Source: Paracrocinitomix sp040880585 (GTDB lineage Bacteria; Bacteroidota; Bacteroidia; Flavobacteriales_D; Crocinitomicaceae). Taken from it: a stretch of DNA of 64,000 nt. The translations under genes and the position numbers were made by a program. The stretch's first letter is position 1, and each line of letters opens with the position of its first letter. Where the stretch lies: positions 130,400 through 194,399 of the forward strand of contig JBBDID010000003.1 in NCBI GenBank assembly GCA_040880585.1, in the 5' to 3' direction. Under the pieces are notes generated by a model. The model was given only the letters and a program-made list of their open reading frames with translations. It was not told the origin of the DNA and made no database searches. This document shows, piece by piece, positions 32,446 through 41,154 of this stretch.

Positions 32446-33105
32446 ATGCAGAAAGAAGCATTAGAATATTTCATGGACATCCCCTTTACGGATGATGATT
32501 TTTACAAGTTAGCCTTTCGGTTTTTAGTGAATCTCATTTTCCTCACTATTTTAATTCGTTTTATTTATTACCCAAAAACGAAAAGGAAAGACTATGTCTT
32601 TACTTATTACATGATTTCGATCATTTCTTTCATGATCTGCTTTGTTTTAAAGAAGTTGGAGATTGACACGGGAATGGGGCTGGGGCTTTTTGCCATTTTT
32701 GGTATTATCCGTTACCGGACCAGCACTGTACGGATCAAGGAAATGACCTATTTGTTTGTTGCGATTGGCTTAGCAGTTGTCAATGCATTAGCAGGTAAAC
32801 AAGTAAGTTTTGCTGAGCTGTTATTTGTTAACTCGGTTACGGTGCTGATTGTTTATTTGCTGGAGTATATTTTACTTCAGAAAAATGAGAACACCAAATC
32901 CATTATTTATGAAAAGATTGATTTGATTAAACCGGAGAAGCATGAGGCTTTGATGGCAGATTTAGAAAAAAGAACCGGCTTGAAAATCAATAAAATTCAA
33001 ATTGGTAATCTAGACTTTCTCAAAGATACGGCGCAAATCAAAATTTTCTATCAGAGTGAACATCCTGAAGAAATTTTTCCGGATGATTTTAACAACCGTG
33101 ATTAA
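32446..33105 (+). CDS. DUF4956 membrane protein
   Basis: A 219-residue protein with four membrane segments (about residues 25-135). The conserved GLFAIFGIIRYRTSTVRIKE motif and VAIGLAVVNALAG are the core of DUF4956. The cytoplasmic C-terminus (YEKIDLIKPEKHEALMADLE) is ferredoxin-like. Its operon with the VTC gene suggests it forms the membrane part of a polyphosphate or anion-handling system; this is inferred from recurring context. Confidence 0.85.
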   Translation: MQKEALEYFMDIPFTDDDFYKLAFRFLVNLIFLTILIRFIYYPKTKRKDYVFTYYMISIISFMICFVLKKLEIDTGMGLGLFAIFGIIRYRTSTVRIKEMTYLFVAIGLAVVNALAGKQVSFAELLFVNSVTVLIVYLLEYILLQKNENTKSIIYEKIDLIKPEKHEALMADLEKRTGLKINKIQIGNLDFLKDTAQIKIFYQSEHPEEIFPDDFNNRD

Positions 33106-33479
33106 TCGGTGGGTGGCTGAAAAGAATTATTTTTCTCTTTTTCTTTGTTGGGAACGGTGTTGATTTGAACGTATCCCCGGTGAAATTTAGGAAATTGTAA
33201 TCCAAACTCAAATTTAAGATGCTGCACAATTTTATTTCTTGCCTTCATCATAGCAGGTGTAGCAGTAATGGTACTTTTCTCTTTGTTAAGAATACAGGAA
33301 GTGACATTTCCGTCAAGGTCTACTGCTATATCAAACACCAATTTCCCTGTTTTTGAATAAGGAATAGTATAGTCAATATCTTTTGTGATCTTTCGCTTGT
33401 CTATGAAAATATCGCCATACACCTGACTGTTTGCTGAAAAACAAATGAATAAGATAAGAAAGAGTGCCTGGAATTTCAT
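33102..33479 (-). CDS. periplasmic protein with TonB-C-like domain
   Basis: A 125-residue protein with a signal peptide (ILFICFSANSQ). LVFDIAVDLDGNVTSC and the later helix and strand resemble the TonB C-terminal fold, but no membrane anchor or proline linker is present. It could be a stand-alone periplasmic TonB-C-like domain. Its stop overlaps the end of the convergent DUF4956 gene by four bases. Confidence 0.55.
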   Translation of the reverse strand: MKFQALFLILFICFSANSQVYGDIFIDKRKITKDIDYTIPYSKTGKLVFDIAVDLDGNVTSCILNKEKSTITATPAMMKARNKIVQHLKFEFGLQFPKFHRGYVQINTVPNKEKEKNNSFQPPTD

Positions 33480-33516
33480 AGTTTACAAAATAGTGAGCTT
33501 GCAATTTACACAAAAC

Positions 33517-33680
33517 TAGTGTGGTGATTGGTAAGAAAGATAACTAAAATTTTGCGATTATTTTTACTTTAGGCAAGGCAAAATTTGCAAGCATAGCCAT
33601 AGCTATGTTTAAGAATTTTAACGTAGCATAAAGGAAAAAGGACGTAAAATTAGTTGACTTTTTTAGCAATCACCACACTA
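33517..33680. mobile_element. small inverted-repeat element with TAGTGTGGTGATTG ends
   Basis: TAGTGTGGTGATTG at 33517-33530 and its exact inverse CAATCACCACACTA at 33667-33680 enclose 136 bases with a CATAGCCATAGCTATG palindrome and no gene. The right end carries the TAG stop codon of recG. A lone right end lies at the gmhA stop codon. Confidence 0.75.
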
Positions 33681-35777
33681 AGAGATGCGACTCCAGTTGG
33701 GTTTCGATCGCAGCACTTCTTTTAAACATTTTGCCAGTGCTTTGTGCTCCTTTTTTTCAAAAACGGGATCCCTTTCCAGCATTTCTTGCGCCTTAATTCT
33801 TGCTAACTTTACAACTTGTGCATCTCGGGAAAGATCTGCCAGTTTTAAATTGAGAATACCACTCTGTTGTGTTCCCATAATATCACCCGGACCACGCAAT
33901 TTTAAATCTACTTCTGAGATTTTAAAGCCGTCATTGGTTTCTACCATGGTTGTTAACCTTTTTTTTGCCTGTTCATTTAATTTATGATCCGTCATTAAAA
34001 TGCAATACGATTGATCAGCACCCCTTCCTACTCGTCCTCTCAATTGATGGAGCTGAGATAAACCAAACTTTTGCGCACTCTCAATGATCATAACAGATGC
34101 GTTGGGTACGTTGACCCCCACTTCAATCACCGTTGTTGCCACCATGATATGTGTATTCCCTTTAACAAACTGTTCCATTTCATAGTCTTTATCCTCCGGT
34201 TTCATTTGTCCGTGAACAATGCTGACCCGATATTTGGGTAAAGGGAACCGCCGTGTAACAGATTCATATCCGTCCATGAGATTCTGGTAATCCAGTTTTT
34301 CAGATTCCTGAATTAAAGGATATACCATATATACCTGCCTGCCTTTTTTGATTTCATCTTCCACAAATTGAAATACATTTAATCGCGCCGATTCAAAACG
34401 GTGTGTTGTTTGAACTGATTTACGTCCGGGGGGTAATTCGTCGATCACAGAAATGTCCAGATCACCGTAAAAAGTAAGGGCAAGCGTGCGCGGAATAGGT
34501 GTAGCCGTCATTACCAATATATGAGGGGGCAGCAGGTTTTTTTTCCACAACTTAGAGCGTTGTGCCACACCAAAACGGTGTTGTTCGTCTATAATCGCAA
34601 TGCCCAGGTCTTTGTACTGTACTACATCTTCCAGCAAAGCATGAGTTCCTACCAGTATGTCAATCTCTCCGGCTTGTAACTGTTGGTGTAATACCTTTCG
34701 CTCAGCCTTTTTTGTCGATCCTGTGAGCAGAGCAATTTTTACGTCCATTTTCTGCAAAAACTTTTGAACTGTCACGTAATGTTGGTTGGCTAAAATTTCA
34801 GTGGGGGCCATAATACAGGCTTGATATCCATTTCCAATAGCAATCAACATCACCATCAAGGCGACTAGGGTTTTTCCACTTCCCACATCTCCCTGTAAAA
34901 GTCGATTCATGTGAATCCCTGAACCAATATCTGCACGAATTTCTTTAATTACTCTTTTTTGTGCATTTGTTAGCTCAAAGGGCAGATGATGGGTATAAAA
35001 TTCATTAAATACGTCGCCTACTTTCTCTAGTTTCAACCCTTTTATCTTCTTTTTGGTGATCTCTTTGCGTATGAGTAGTTCTAGTTGTAATAAAAATAAT
35101 TCCTCAAATTTTAAGCGCAATTGTGCCCGTTGTAGATTTTCAAAAGAAGAGGGCGCATGTATTTCTAAAAAAGCTTTTTCCCGGGAGATTAAATTCAGAT
35201 CAGCTAACAACCAGGGAGGGATAAACTCATCTATTTTTCCTTTTATCTGAGGAAGTAGCTGTGCGATTGTCCATTCAATACCTTTTGAACTGAACCCAAG
35301 GTTCTGTAGTTTTTCACCCGAATGATAAACGGCTTGTAGCCCCAGTGTATCTTCTTTCTCTCCCTCCAAAAATTCAATTTCGGGATGTGCAATGTTATAG
35401 CGGTTTCCATACTTCTTAGCTTTACCGTATATTTTTACCCACTTATTTACCTCAAGTTTAGGGATGATCCACTTTCCTCCTTTAAACCAAACCAGATCAA
35501 TTTGCCCGCTATCGTCAGCAAAACGAACTTCTAAACGCTTGCTGTTGCCAAACTTCACCTCCTTATACCCCTTGATTTGTCCTTTTAACTGTACAGCGCC
35601 TTCAGTATGAGAAACCTGGCTCACTTTGTGATAAGAAGATTTATCGATATACCGAAAAGGGAAGTAATTAAGTAGGTCTCCAAAATTTAATATACCGGCC
35701 TCTTTTCGTAAAATCTCCCCTCGCTTTGGGCCAACACCTTTTAGGTATTCAATTGGGGTAGATAAGAGGCTATTCAT
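33678..35777 (-). CDS. recG: ATP-dependent DNA helicase RecG
   Basis: Branch-migration helicase that remodels stalled replication forks. At 699 residues it has the N-terminal wedge/OB domain (LKGVGPKRGEILRKEAGI; FGNSKRLEVRFADDSGQIDLVWF), Walker A RLLQGDVGSGKTLVAL, the DEQHRFG box, TATPIPRTLALTFYGDLDISVIDELPPGRK, and the second RecA domain with QLRGRVGRG. The C-terminal ends in SRIS, with the stop codon inside an inverted-repeat element end, so the last residues may have been altered by an insertion. It stands alone, divergent from the cytochrome operon. Confidence 0.96.
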   Translation of the reverse strand: MNSLLSTPIEYLKGVGPKRGEILRKEAGILNFGDLLNYFPFRYIDKSSYHKVSQVSHTEGAVQLKGQIKGYKEVKFGNSKRLEVRFADDSGQIDLVWFKGGKWIIPKLEVNKWVKIYGKAKKYGNRYNIAHPEIEFLEGEKEDTLGLQAVYHSGEKLQNLGFSSKGIEWTIAQLLPQIKGKIDEFIPPWLLADLNLISREKAFLEIHAPSSFENLQRAQLRLKFEELFLLQLELLIRKEITKKKIKGLKLEKVGDVFNEFYTHHLPFELTNAQKRVIKEIRADIGSGIHMNRLLQGDVGSGKTLVALMVMLIAIGNGYQACIMAPTEILANQHYVTVQKFLQKMDVKIALLTGSTKKAERKVLHQQLQAGEIDILVGTHALLEDVVQYKDLGIAIIDEQHRFGVAQRSKLWKKNLLPPHILVMTATPIPRTLALTFYGDLDISVIDELPPGRKSVQTTHRFESARLNVFQFVEDEIKKGRQVYMVYPLIQESEKLDYQNLMDGYESVTRRFPLPKYRVSIVHGQMKPEDKDYEMEQFVKGNTHIMVATTVIEVGVNVPNASVMIIESAQKFGLSQLHQLRGRVGRGADQSYCILMTDHKLNEQAKKRLTTMVETNDGFKISEVDLKLRGPGDIMGTQQSGILNLKLADLSRDAQVVKLARIKAQEMLERDPVFEKKEHKALAKCLKEVLRSKPNWSRIS

Positions 35778-35817
35778 TCGTTAAAAAATTCCTACATTTA
35801 TAAAACCAAAGTTACGA

Positions 35818-36870
35818 ATGCTAAAGCAATTCTTACAATTTGCCGCCATTTTACTGATTGCGATTCTTCTGTTCGCTTTTCAGAACATTACTCCCGGACG
35901 CTATTCTGTCTATGAGCCGGGCAATAGAATTGAGAAAGAATGGTTAGAGAAAATGTCTGTTTCTGAGGTGTTAATCCAACTGGGAGAAGAAAAACCTTTA
36001 CACCATGTTGCTACTGTGCATGAGGATTCAGCTAGCATGGGTAAGCAATTCGTTTATTTTGGGAAGTTAAAATCTGACGATAAAGATGTACCCCGCATTT
36101 CAAAATATTTTGTGTGTACTGATTGCCACAATCAAGTACTAGAAACGGATGATCCATCTGATGAATCACCTGATCGTGTTTTACAGTACAGCATGGAAAA
36201 TGACCTTCCTTTTTTACCCGCTTCCACTTTTTATGGAATGTATAATATGGAACATTGGTACAATGGAGATTATGTTAAGAAATACGGTGATTTGGTTAAA
36301 CCGACCAGGGATACACTGACCAATGCCATTCAGTTATGTGCGATTGAATGCTCACAAGGAAGAGCCATGAAAGATTGGGAAATACGCTGTATGCTACATT
36401 ATTATAAAACAATTGAATTGAAAATTTCTGACCTAAAATTCAGTAAGGATGAATTGCTTGATTTGGCTGCTACAGTAGGTGTAAACAATAAGAAGGCCGT
36501 TAAAATACTCAAAAGTAAGTACAATCAAATCAATGATGCGCATTTTGGAACCTCAGAAATCCCAAAAATTCCGGACTATGAACCCAACTTTGAACATGGC
36601 AAATTCATCTACCAAAACGGATGTATGTATTGCCACACCCCGGATAAAAACATGACTAACTTTAAACTGAGCATGAATCAGCTGAATTTTGAATTTTTAG
36701 CACGAAAAATTGACAAATATAATCAGTATTCTATTCCGCACATTGTACGTTACGGCACCTATGCAGTTGTAGGAAGAAGGCAGTATATGCCCATGTATAC
36801 TTACGAGAATATGAGTGAAGAACAGCTACTGGATTTGATCCATTTTGTTAAAACAAAAGCTAACGAATGA
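35818..36870 (+). CDS. membrane-anchored dihaem cytochrome c-like protein
   Basis: A 350-residue protein with one N-terminal membrane segment (about 7-21) and two haem-binding CxxCH motifs: CTDCH at 100-104 and CMYCH near residue 270 (NGCMYCHTPD). Between them, CAIECSQGR and EIRCMLHYYKT add further cysteines, and a C-terminal MPMYTYENMSEEQLLDLIHF resembles the Met-ligand end of a class I cytochrome. It is the first gene of a three-gene overlap operon with DUF5777 and T9SS genes, probably an extracytoplasmic electron carrier. Confidence 0.8.
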   Translation: MLKQFLQFAAILLIAILLFAFQNITPGRYSVYEPGNRIEKEWLEKMSVSEVLIQLGEEKPLHHVATVHEDSASMGKQFVYFGKLKSDDKDVPRISKYFVCTDCHNQVLETDDPSDESPDRVLQYSMENDLPFLPASTFYGMYNMEHWYNGDYVKKYGDLVKPTRDTLTNAIQLCAIECSQGRAMKDWEIRCMLHYYKTIELKISDLKFSKDELLDLAATVGVNNKKAVKILKSKYNQINDAHFGTSEIPKIPDYEPNFEHGKFIYQNGCMYCHTPDKNMTNFKLSMNQLNFEFLARKIDKYNQYSIPHIVRYGTYAVVGRRQYMPMYTYENMSEEQLLDLIHFVKTKANE

Positions 36871-37718
36871 AAAAAAAATTGATAATAATGTTGCTTTTTT
36901 GCTGGGGATTTCAAGGATTTTCTCAGGAACTTGTACACAACACTTTTGCTGCTACCAGAGTGATTAACAATCATTCTAATATAATGCTCCCCAAACAGAC
37001 ACTGGAGTTCATTGTTGCACATAAGTTTGGAGATATTGCCGGAAGCAATGGAGGGTTACAAAATTTTTATGGGTTTGATAATTTAGCTGATGTCCGTATC
37101 GCCTTTGAATATGGAATTTTAGATCAATTAGATATTGGGTTGGGAAGATGCAAAGGGGTAGGCACACGAACTCAGCTGTTGGATGGTTATGCAAAATATA
37201 GCATATTACAACAAAAAACTACTAAAATTCCAATATCAATAACCTATGTCAGTTCCCTGGTTTTGGCGTATGGGAAAGCAACTGCAGATAGCACTTCTGT
37301 AACTTCGTACCCTAAATTTTTGAATCGGTTTATTTTTACCAATCAGCTGCTCTTTACACGTAAATTTAGTGACCGTTTTTCCTGGCAAATTAACGCCGGC
37401 TATAACCACCGAAATTTTGTGGAGTTTAATGATCAGAACGGACTCTTTTTTGCAGGAACCTCAGCGAGATTTAGAATCACTAAATTTTTAGCTCTTTTAG
37501 GCGAGTACAATTATGTTTTTCATCCTTCATCAAACAATAGACACGTTGATCCATTAAGTTTTGGAGTAGAAATACAAACGGGTGGACACGTTTTTGCGTT
37601 ACACTTTTCAAATGCACAGGCATTAAATGAAAACATTTTTATTCCTAATACAACATCTAACTGGCTAGATGGAGGATTTCGATTTGGTTTCTCTATTAAC
37701 AGACAATTTAAGTTATGA
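36867..37718 (+). CDS. DUF5777-type outer-membrane beta-barrel protein
   Basis: A 283-residue exported protein (signal ending GFSQ) with alternating beta strands and a DUF5777 start (HNTFAATRVINNHSNIMLPKQTLEFIVAHKFGD; GFDNLADVRIAFEYGILDQLDIGLGR). It ends in an aromatic-rich strand (FRFGFSINRQFKL) typical of outer-membrane barrels. It overlaps both neighbours by four bases, so it is co-translated with the cytochrome and the choice-of-anchor V protein. Confidence 0.8.
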   Translation: MKKKLIIMLLFCWGFQGFSQELVHNTFAATRVINNHSNIMLPKQTLEFIVAHKFGDIAGSNGGLQNFYGFDNLADVRIAFEYGILDQLDIGLGRCKGVGTRTQLLDGYAKYSILQQKTTKIPISITYVSSLVLAYGKATADSTSVTSYPKFLNRFIFTNQLLFTRKFSDRFSWQINAGYNHRNFVEFNDQNGLFFAGTSARFRITKFLALLGEYNYVFHPSSNNRHVDPLSFGVEIQTGGHVFALHFSNAQALNENIFIPNTTSNWLDGGFRFGFSINRQFKL

Positions 37719-38569
37719 TGAAATTCTTACTTTTTATTTTAACAGGGGCAATTTTGGGATATTCTTTGAATAGTTCAAAAGGTGAGTTGACAAAGTATCA
37801 TGCAGATGGTTATGACGAATTAAATTTCCCTCAAAATCCACCCCTTGAAAAAACCGGAGCTCCCGGAGAAGTAAACTGTACCGATTGTCATAGTGGTACA
37901 ACTCAATCTGCTGCCGGTACGATTACCTATGATTTTTCAGATCCAAACAACGAATACATTCCGGGACAGAGTTATACTGTGAGCCTTTCAATTGTTGCAG
38001 GGGCAAGAAACGGTTTTGAAATGACAATTTTAGATGCAAGTAATACAGCTGCAGGAACCTTTACTGCCGGTACAAATACTTCTACGGCTTCTTCGGGAGG
38101 ACGAGAATATATCAGGCATTCGGCTTCAGACGGAATTACATCTTGGTCATTTACATGGAATGCACCCTCAACAGATATGGGGAACTTAACTGCTTACTAC
38201 GCTTTTAACGAAACAAATAACAATGGGACAAATCAAGGGGATCAAATTTACCTGGGACAGGAGACGATTTTAATCCATCCAATGGCTTCTGTTACTGATT
38301 TGGAAAAATTAGAGAATAAATTTTCGGTAGTTGTGGATCAAAGCAGTAAGCAAGTGAAATTGAATTATCATGTCCTGAATATTTCCGGCGTTCAACTCAA
38401 TGTCATTGATCTGTCAGGAAAATTGATTTACCGGGAATCTTTGGGAGATAAACCTAAAGGAAACTATCAACATACCCTTGACTACTCAACCTTTGATAAA
38501 GGAGGCGTCTACTTTGTTTCTCTGTTAATTGGGAATTATGCTCTGGATCAAAAAGTGTATTTGGAGTGA
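37715..38569 (+). CDS. choice-of-anchor V protein with one CxxCH and T9SS sorting tail
   Basis: A 284-residue exported protein. CTDCH at residues 55-59 is a single haem motif (GEVNCTDCHSGTT), followed by a reeler-like beta sandwich (YIPGQSYTVSLSIV; NGFEMTILDAS), the layout of choice-of-anchor V proteins. The C-terminal 75 residues are a T9SS type A sorting domain (LNVIDLSGKLIYRE; GVYFVSLLIG). It should be secreted or surface-attached through the type IX system. It is the third gene of the operon. Confidence 0.85.
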   Translation: MMKFLLFILTGAILGYSLNSSKGELTKYHADGYDELNFPQNPPLEKTGAPGEVNCTDCHSGTTQSAAGTITYDFSDPNNEYIPGQSYTVSLSIVAGARNGFEMTILDASNTAAGTFTAGTNTSTASSGGREYIRHSASDGITSWSFTWNAPSTDMGNLTAYYAFNETNNNGTNQGDQIYLGQETILIHPMASVTDLEKLENKFSVVVDQSSKQVKLNYHVLNISGVQLNVIDLSGKLIYRESLGDKPKGNYQHTLDYSTFDKGGVYFVSLLIGNYALDQKVYLE

Positions 38570-38630
38570 AATTTACCGAGCGTGTTAATATTTAATAGCT
38601 GCCAAGTTTTCAGACCTATCTTTTGTGTTC

Positions 38631-38638
38631 TATATTTG
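38631..38638 (+). promoter_or_regulatory. -7 box of the pgk-murF operon
   Basis: TATATTTG with TTTT about 20 bases upstream fits the Bacteroidota promoter pattern. It overlaps the in-frame ATG at 38623, which rules that start out and supports the ATG at 38656. Confidence 0.55.
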
Positions 38639-38655
38639 TTTCAACCATTTTTCGA

Positions 38656-39855
38656 ATGAACATGAAAGATATCGCTACATTTGATTTTAAGGATAAACGT
38701 GCATTGATACGCGTTGATTTTAATGTCCCTTTAAATAAAGAGAAGGGTGAGGTAACTGACGATACCAGAATTAAAGCCGCAGTTCCTACCATTAAAAAAG
38801 TGCTGGATGGCGGGGGAAGTGTAGTATTGATGTCGCACTTAGGTCGTCCAAAAAACATCCCTGAAGATAAATATTCATTATTAAATATCCTTTCTAAGGT
38901 GGAAGAAAATTTGGGAAGAGAAGTGAAATTTGCGGCTGATTGTATAGGAATTCACGCTTTTGAAAAGTCGGCGGCATTAAAAGCCGGAGAGGTTTTACTG
39001 CTTGAAAATTTACGATTTCATGAAGGAGAAAAAAAAGGCAGCCGGGAAATGGCTGAAAAGTTAGCCAAACATGGAGATGTGTATATCAATGACGCTTTCG
39101 GAACGGCACATAGAGCACATGCGTCTACGGCAGTAATCGCGGATTTTTTTCCTGAAAATAAAATGTTTGGTTTGTTGATCGAACAAGAGATCCGAAGTGT
39201 GGATAAATTTATGCATTCTAATGAAAAACCACTTACGGCTATAGTAGGAGGAGCAAAAGTATCGTCAAAAATATCGGTAATTACCAACTTACTCAATAAA
39301 GTAGATCACTTGATTATTGGCGGAGGAATGGCCTATACTTTTGTAAAGGCATTGGGTGGAGAAGTGGGGAAATCGCTAGTCGAAGAAGACTTTTTGGAGA
39401 CGGCAAAAGAGATTTTAACGGAAGCAAAATCCAAAGGCGTAAAGATCCATTTACCCACAGATACTGTGGTGGCAGATGAATTTTCAAAAGAAGCCAATGT
39501 GAAAACTGTAAACACAGATGAAATTCCTGAGAATTGGATGGGGTTGGATATTGGAAGCCGTAGTATCAATCGGTTTATTCAGGTAATCATAGAGTCAAAG
39601 CAGGTTTTATGGAACGGACCTATGGGGGTGTTTGAAATGGAAAAATTTCAAGAAGGCACTAAAAAAATCGCCATAGCAGTAGCAGAGGTTACTGAAAAAG
39701 GCGTGTTTACACTTGTTGGAGGAGGGGATAGTGTGGCTGCAATAAATAAATTCGGATTAGCAAATAAAGTAAGCCATGTCTCTACCGGGGGAGGTGCCAT
39801 GCTAGAGTATTTAGAGGGGAAAACCCTGCCCGGAATCGCAGCAATTAAAAAATAA
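38656..39855 (+). CDS. pgk: phosphoglycerate kinase
   Basis: Glycolytic enzyme converting 1,3-bisphosphoglycerate and ADP to 3-phosphoglycerate and ATP. It has about 399 residues with the conserved KRALIRVDFNVPL start, LMSHLGRPK, LLENLRFHEGE, the AVVGGAKVSSK-like hinge (TAIVGGAKVSSKISV), WNGPMGVFE and GGGDSVAA. A shorter start at 38662 (MKDIATF) is equally possible. It is followed by murF with no gap, so the two are transcribed together. Confidence 0.95.
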   Translation: MNMKDIATFDFKDKRALIRVDFNVPLNKEKGEVTDDTRIKAAVPTIKKVLDGGGSVVLMSHLGRPKNIPEDKYSLLNILSKVEENLGREVKFAADCIGIHAFEKSAALKAGEVLLLENLRFHEGEKKGSREMAEKLAKHGDVYINDAFGTAHRAHASTAVIADFFPENKMFGLLIEQEIRSVDKFMHSNEKPLTAIVGGAKVSSKISVITNLLNKVDHLIIGGGMAYTFVKALGGEVGKSLVEEDFLETAKEILTEAKSKGVKIHLPTDTVVADEFSKEANVKTVNTDEIPENWMGLDIGSRSINRFIQVIIESKQVLWNGPMGVFEMEKFQEGTKKIAIAVAEVTEKGVFTLVGGGDSVAAINKFGLANKVSHVSTGGGAMLEYLEGKTLPGIAAIKK

Positions 39856-41136
39856 ATGAAAATAGAAGAATTATACCGTTTGTTTTTAGCGGCTGATGGA
39901 ATATCTACAGACACTAGAAAACTAAAAAAAAACACCCTTTTTTTTGCTTTAAAAGGTGCCAATTTCAATGGAAACGAGTTTGCTCTAGAGGCAATAAAAT
40001 CAGGATGTACGTATGCGATTGTGGATGAAGAACAATACGCTCAACACGACAAATGTATTTTGGTAAAGAACGTCTTAACTACTTTACAAAAACTCGCCAA
40101 TCATCACAGAATGCAATTCAACATTCCTGTTTTGGCGATTACCGGAAGTAATGGTAAAACCACCACCAAAGAACTGATTGGAAGTGTACTGAAAAAGAAA
40201 TATAATCTACTGATGACAGAAGGCAATCTCAATAACCACTTAGGTGTACCTTTCACTTTGTTAAAATTAACAAAAGAGCATGACTTTGCAGTGATTGAAA
40301 TGGGGGCCAATAAACCCGGAGACATTCATGAACTGGCAGAGATTGCAGCGCCTAATTACGGCTTAATAACCAATATCGGGGCAGCGCACCTGGAAGGGTT
40401 TGGCTCTTTTGAAGGTGTATTAAATACAAAAACCGAGTTGTACAGGTATCTTGAAGAGCAGGGAGGAATGATTTTTATAAATCAGGATGATGCTGTGCTC
40501 AAAGGAAAATTACCGGATGTTGAAACCTATACCTATGGAGAGCATTCAGCTGATATTATCGGAGAAATGGGGGAATTAAATCCCTTCGTTAGTTTTCGTT
40601 GGAGAAGTAAACAGGTGACTTCGGATCTTATTGAAACCAAATTAATAGGGAAATATAATTTCACCAATTTTTTAGCAGCTGTTGCAGTAGGTCATTACTT
40701 TAAGGTTGCTAAATCTGATATTGCAGAAGCACTATCAGACTACACCCCTTCAAATAATCGATCGCAAATCCAAAAAACAGATAGAAATACCTTGATTGTT
40801 GATTGTTATAATGCAAATGTGACATCCATGAAAGCTGCTATTGAAAGTTTGGTAGAAACAAATCACGACCAAAAGCTAGCAATTCTTGGTGATATGCTTG
40901 AGTTAGGGAAATATTCAAAAGATGAACACCAAAACATAGTTGACTTTTTAAATAAGAATGAGTTAGAAGCGGTGTTGGTAGGCAAAGAGTTTGGTAAGAC
41001 GGTATCATCTTTTCCTGTCTATTCGGATTACAAAGCAGTAATTGAACAAGCAGGTCTGGAGAAACTTTCAAATGCTCTTGTATTGATTAAAGGATCCAGA
41101 GGTATTCGTTTGGAAAACCTCATTGAAGTACTTTGA
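39856..41136 (+). CDS. murF: UDP-MurNAc-tripeptide D-alanyl-D-alanine ligase
   Basis: Adds D-Ala-D-Ala to the UDP-MurNAc tripeptide in peptidoglycan synthesis. At 426 residues it has the Mur ligase ATP loop GSNGKTTT (97-104), followed by LMTEGNLNNHLGVPFTLL, EMGANKPGDI, the carbamylated-lysine region TKTELY and the C-terminal YNANVTSMKAAIE and LILKGSRGIRLE-type motifs (VLIKGSRGIRLE). Its ATG follows the pgk stop codon directly; the pairing with pgk is unusual since other mur genes are not nearby. Confidence 0.95.
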   Translation: MKIEELYRLFLAADGISTDTRKLKKNTLFFALKGANFNGNEFALEAIKSGCTYAIVDEEQYAQHDKCILVKNVLTTLQKLANHHRMQFNIPVLAITGSNGKTTTKELIGSVLKKKYNLLMTEGNLNNHLGVPFTLLKLTKEHDFAVIEMGANKPGDIHELAEIAAPNYGLITNIGAAHLEGFGSFEGVLNTKTELYRYLEEQGGMIFINQDDAVLKGKLPDVETYTYGEHSADIIGEMGELNPFVSFRWRSKQVTSDLIETKLIGKYNFTNFLAAVAVGHYFKVAKSDIAEALSDYTPSNNRSQIQKTDRNTLIVDCYNANVTSMKAAIESLVETNHDQKLAILGDMLELGKYSKDEHQNIVDFLNKNELEAVLVGKEFGKTVSSFPVYSDYKAVIEQAGLEKLSNALVLIKGSRGIRLENLIEVL

Positions 41137-41154
41137 AGGCAGCAAAATGAAAGA

